A stretch of DNA of 64,000 bases from an uncultured Algibacter sp. (GTDB lineage: Bacteria; Bacteroidota; Bacteroidia; Flavobacteriales; Flavobacteriaceae): positions 248,001 to 312,000 of the forward strand of contig NZ_CANMAU010000001.1 of NCBI RefSeq assembly GCF_947495925.1. Direction: 5' to 3'. Each line of letters opens with the position of its first letter. Position 1 is the first letter of the stretch. A program made the position numbers and the translations under genes. Shown in pieces: positions 63,119-64,000 of this stretch. The notes beneath the pieces are model-generated. The model saw only the letters and a program-made list of their open reading frames with translations, made no database searches and was not told the DNA's origin.

Positions 63119-64000
63119 ATGAACATTATAAAACGTTACATTTTAATAAGCACTTTGTTTATATCTCAACTCTGTTTAGCGCAGACTTCTGAAGACTTAA
63201 TGCTATATCGAAAAGATTTCAAGGGTATATCTGGTAAAAACACGGTTTCTGTTACAAGTTATGAAAAAGATGGTTCTCATTATGTATATGCCGGCGGTAT
63301 AGGCAATGTCGATGTTTACAGTTTAAATAAAGATGGGATACTTACCCCAATTAGTAATCATGAATTACACATGAAAAAAGGACCTGCTAGAGGTATGGTT
63401 GCTGACAATATTAACGGTACCGATTTTTTATTCATTGGAAACAAACATGGCAATGTAGTTGAGACTTTTAAAATATTAGATAACGGTTCATTGGAGCGGG
63501 TTGCACTAGTTGAAGACACTGATGAAACGCACATTGGTGTTGCCATTACTTTACAAGTGGTTCACATGAAAAAATCATCATATCTATTTGTTGGTGGTTT
63601 AGAAAAAACACCTGGCTTAACTTGTTTTAAAATACAAGATGATGGAAAACTAGACCATGTTATGTCAATAAAAGACGATGATAATATCCATACCGATGGT
63701 ATTATTGGCATGTTTGTCCATAAAATTAACGGTAAGACCTTTTTATACACAAGCGGATTTCAAGATAATGGCGTAAGCAGCTTTAGAGTTTATGAAAACG
63801 GTAATTTCAAAAACGTCAATAATATTAGTGACAATACCACCGACAGATATTTAACTGGTGCATACCCCGTAACCGGTGCAACTTTAGATGGAAATCATTA
63901 TGTGGTGGTTGGTCACAGACATCATAAATATTACAAGAGAGGTGGTTTTATTAAAAGACCAGACTTTGTTTATCACGGTGATGGTGTTAGTGTTTTTAAA
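63119..64000 (+). CDS. Secreted beta-propeller protein, C-terminally truncated by window
   Basis: The frame is open from ATG 63119 to the edge (294 codons). It starts with a signal peptide (RYILISTLFISQLCLAQ) and continues with propeller-like repeats (HYVYAGGIGNVDVYSLNKDGIL, FLFIGNKHGNVVETFKILDNGSL, YLFVGGLEKTPGLTCFKIQDDGKL). It resembles lactonase-type propellers such as the one at 52396 in general form. It follows the GlcG-like gene by 17 bases. The product is exported; function unknown, and the end is missing. Confidence 0.75.
   Translation, partial: MNIIKRYILISTLFISQLCLAQTSEDLMLYRKDFKGISGKNTVSVTSYEKDGSHYVYAGGIGNVDVYSLNKDGILTPISNHELHMKKGPARGMVADNINGTDFLFIGNKHGNVVETFKILDNGSLERVALVEDTDETHIGVAITLQVVHMKKSSYLFVGGLEKTPGLTCFKIQDDGKLDHVMSIKDDDNIHTDGIIGMFVHKINGKTFLYTSGFQDNGVSSFRVYENGNFKNVNNISDNTTDRYLTGAYPVTGATLDGNHYVVVGHRHHKYYKRGGFIKRPDFVYHGDGVSVFK

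Noticed and set aside
1-64000. CRISPR array, rRNA or phage structural genes
   Set aside because: No regularly spaced repeats with unique spacers, no rRNA-like sequence and no capsid, portal or tail motifs were seen on either strand.

Overview
The window looks like a chromosome segment from a marine-type member of the Flavobacteriaceae (Bacteroidota). The evidence is low GC, a SusC/SusD pair, a DnaE polymerase with a fused N-terminal proofreading domain, long-tailed ribosomal protein S16, many lipoproteins and TonB-dependent receptors, and Bacteroidota-type promoters (TAnnTTTG at -7, TTTG at -33). No rRNA and no CRISPR array were seen; there is one tRNA gene.

Layout. 1-6791: end of a Crp/Fnr regulator, small membrane and zinc-binding proteins (DUF1272, PhnA-like), a secreted protein with a duplicated domain, then a tight minus-strand operon reading outer-membrane protein, ruvC, hemW, cyclase-family hydrolase, DUF4230, MmcQ/YjbR. 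6819-8908: flippase-like membrane protein plus family 2 glycosyltransferase. 8913-11640: TonB-like lipoprotein and a BlaR1/BlaI-type pair with a 34-bp perfect palindrome upstream. 12404-15352: TPR sensor kinase, LuxR-type response regulator and a 46-residue lipoprotein.

15711-37840 is a chitin/N-acetylglucosamine utilization locus. It holds a LacI-type repressor, a TonB-dependent receptor, a NagX-like acyltransferase, a NagP-like MFS transporter, a LytS/LytTR two-component pair, SusC, SusD, a glucosamine-6-phosphate deaminase fused to a PIG-L/LmbE deacetylase, a small lipoprotein, a GH20 hexosaminidase, an N-acetylglucosamine kinase, a VCBS/ASPIC lipoprotein and a 112-residue unknown. Inferred flow: outer-membrane capture by SusCD and the receptor, chain trimming by GH20, inner-membrane import by the MFS transporter, phosphorylation by the kinase, and deamination (perhaps also deacetylation) by the fusion enzyme. 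No separate nagA is present.

38027-42000 is a compact 3.9-kb integrated element at the 3' end of tRNA-Asp(GTC). It is bounded by 193-bp direct repeats whose inner 32 bp are identical and include 18 bp of tRNA end. It carries a tyrosine integrase, two lipoprotein genes (one DUF4382) and at least one decayed regulator gene.

42141-64000 is mostly housekeeping: DUF58 and M1 aminopeptidase, a short ClpP, thioredoxin, an SRPBCC/ArsR pair with two operator-like inverted repeats, dnaE, a lactonase-like propeller, rpsP, rimM, two DUF2383 ferritin-like paralogues (one under an FNR-type palindrome), a TrmN6-like methyltransferase, glutaryl-CoA dehydrogenase-like acyl-CoA dehydrogenase, a 1150-residue protein that I think is a PPi-dependent PEP carboxykinase relative, then a Crp/Fnr regulator, a secreted GlcG-like protein and a truncated propeller protein at the edge.

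No clear new defence or mobile system was found. The points most worth follow-up are the 1150-residue PEPCK-like protein, the tRNA-Asp element with its long flank duplication, and the deaminase-deacetylase fusion in a locus without nagA.
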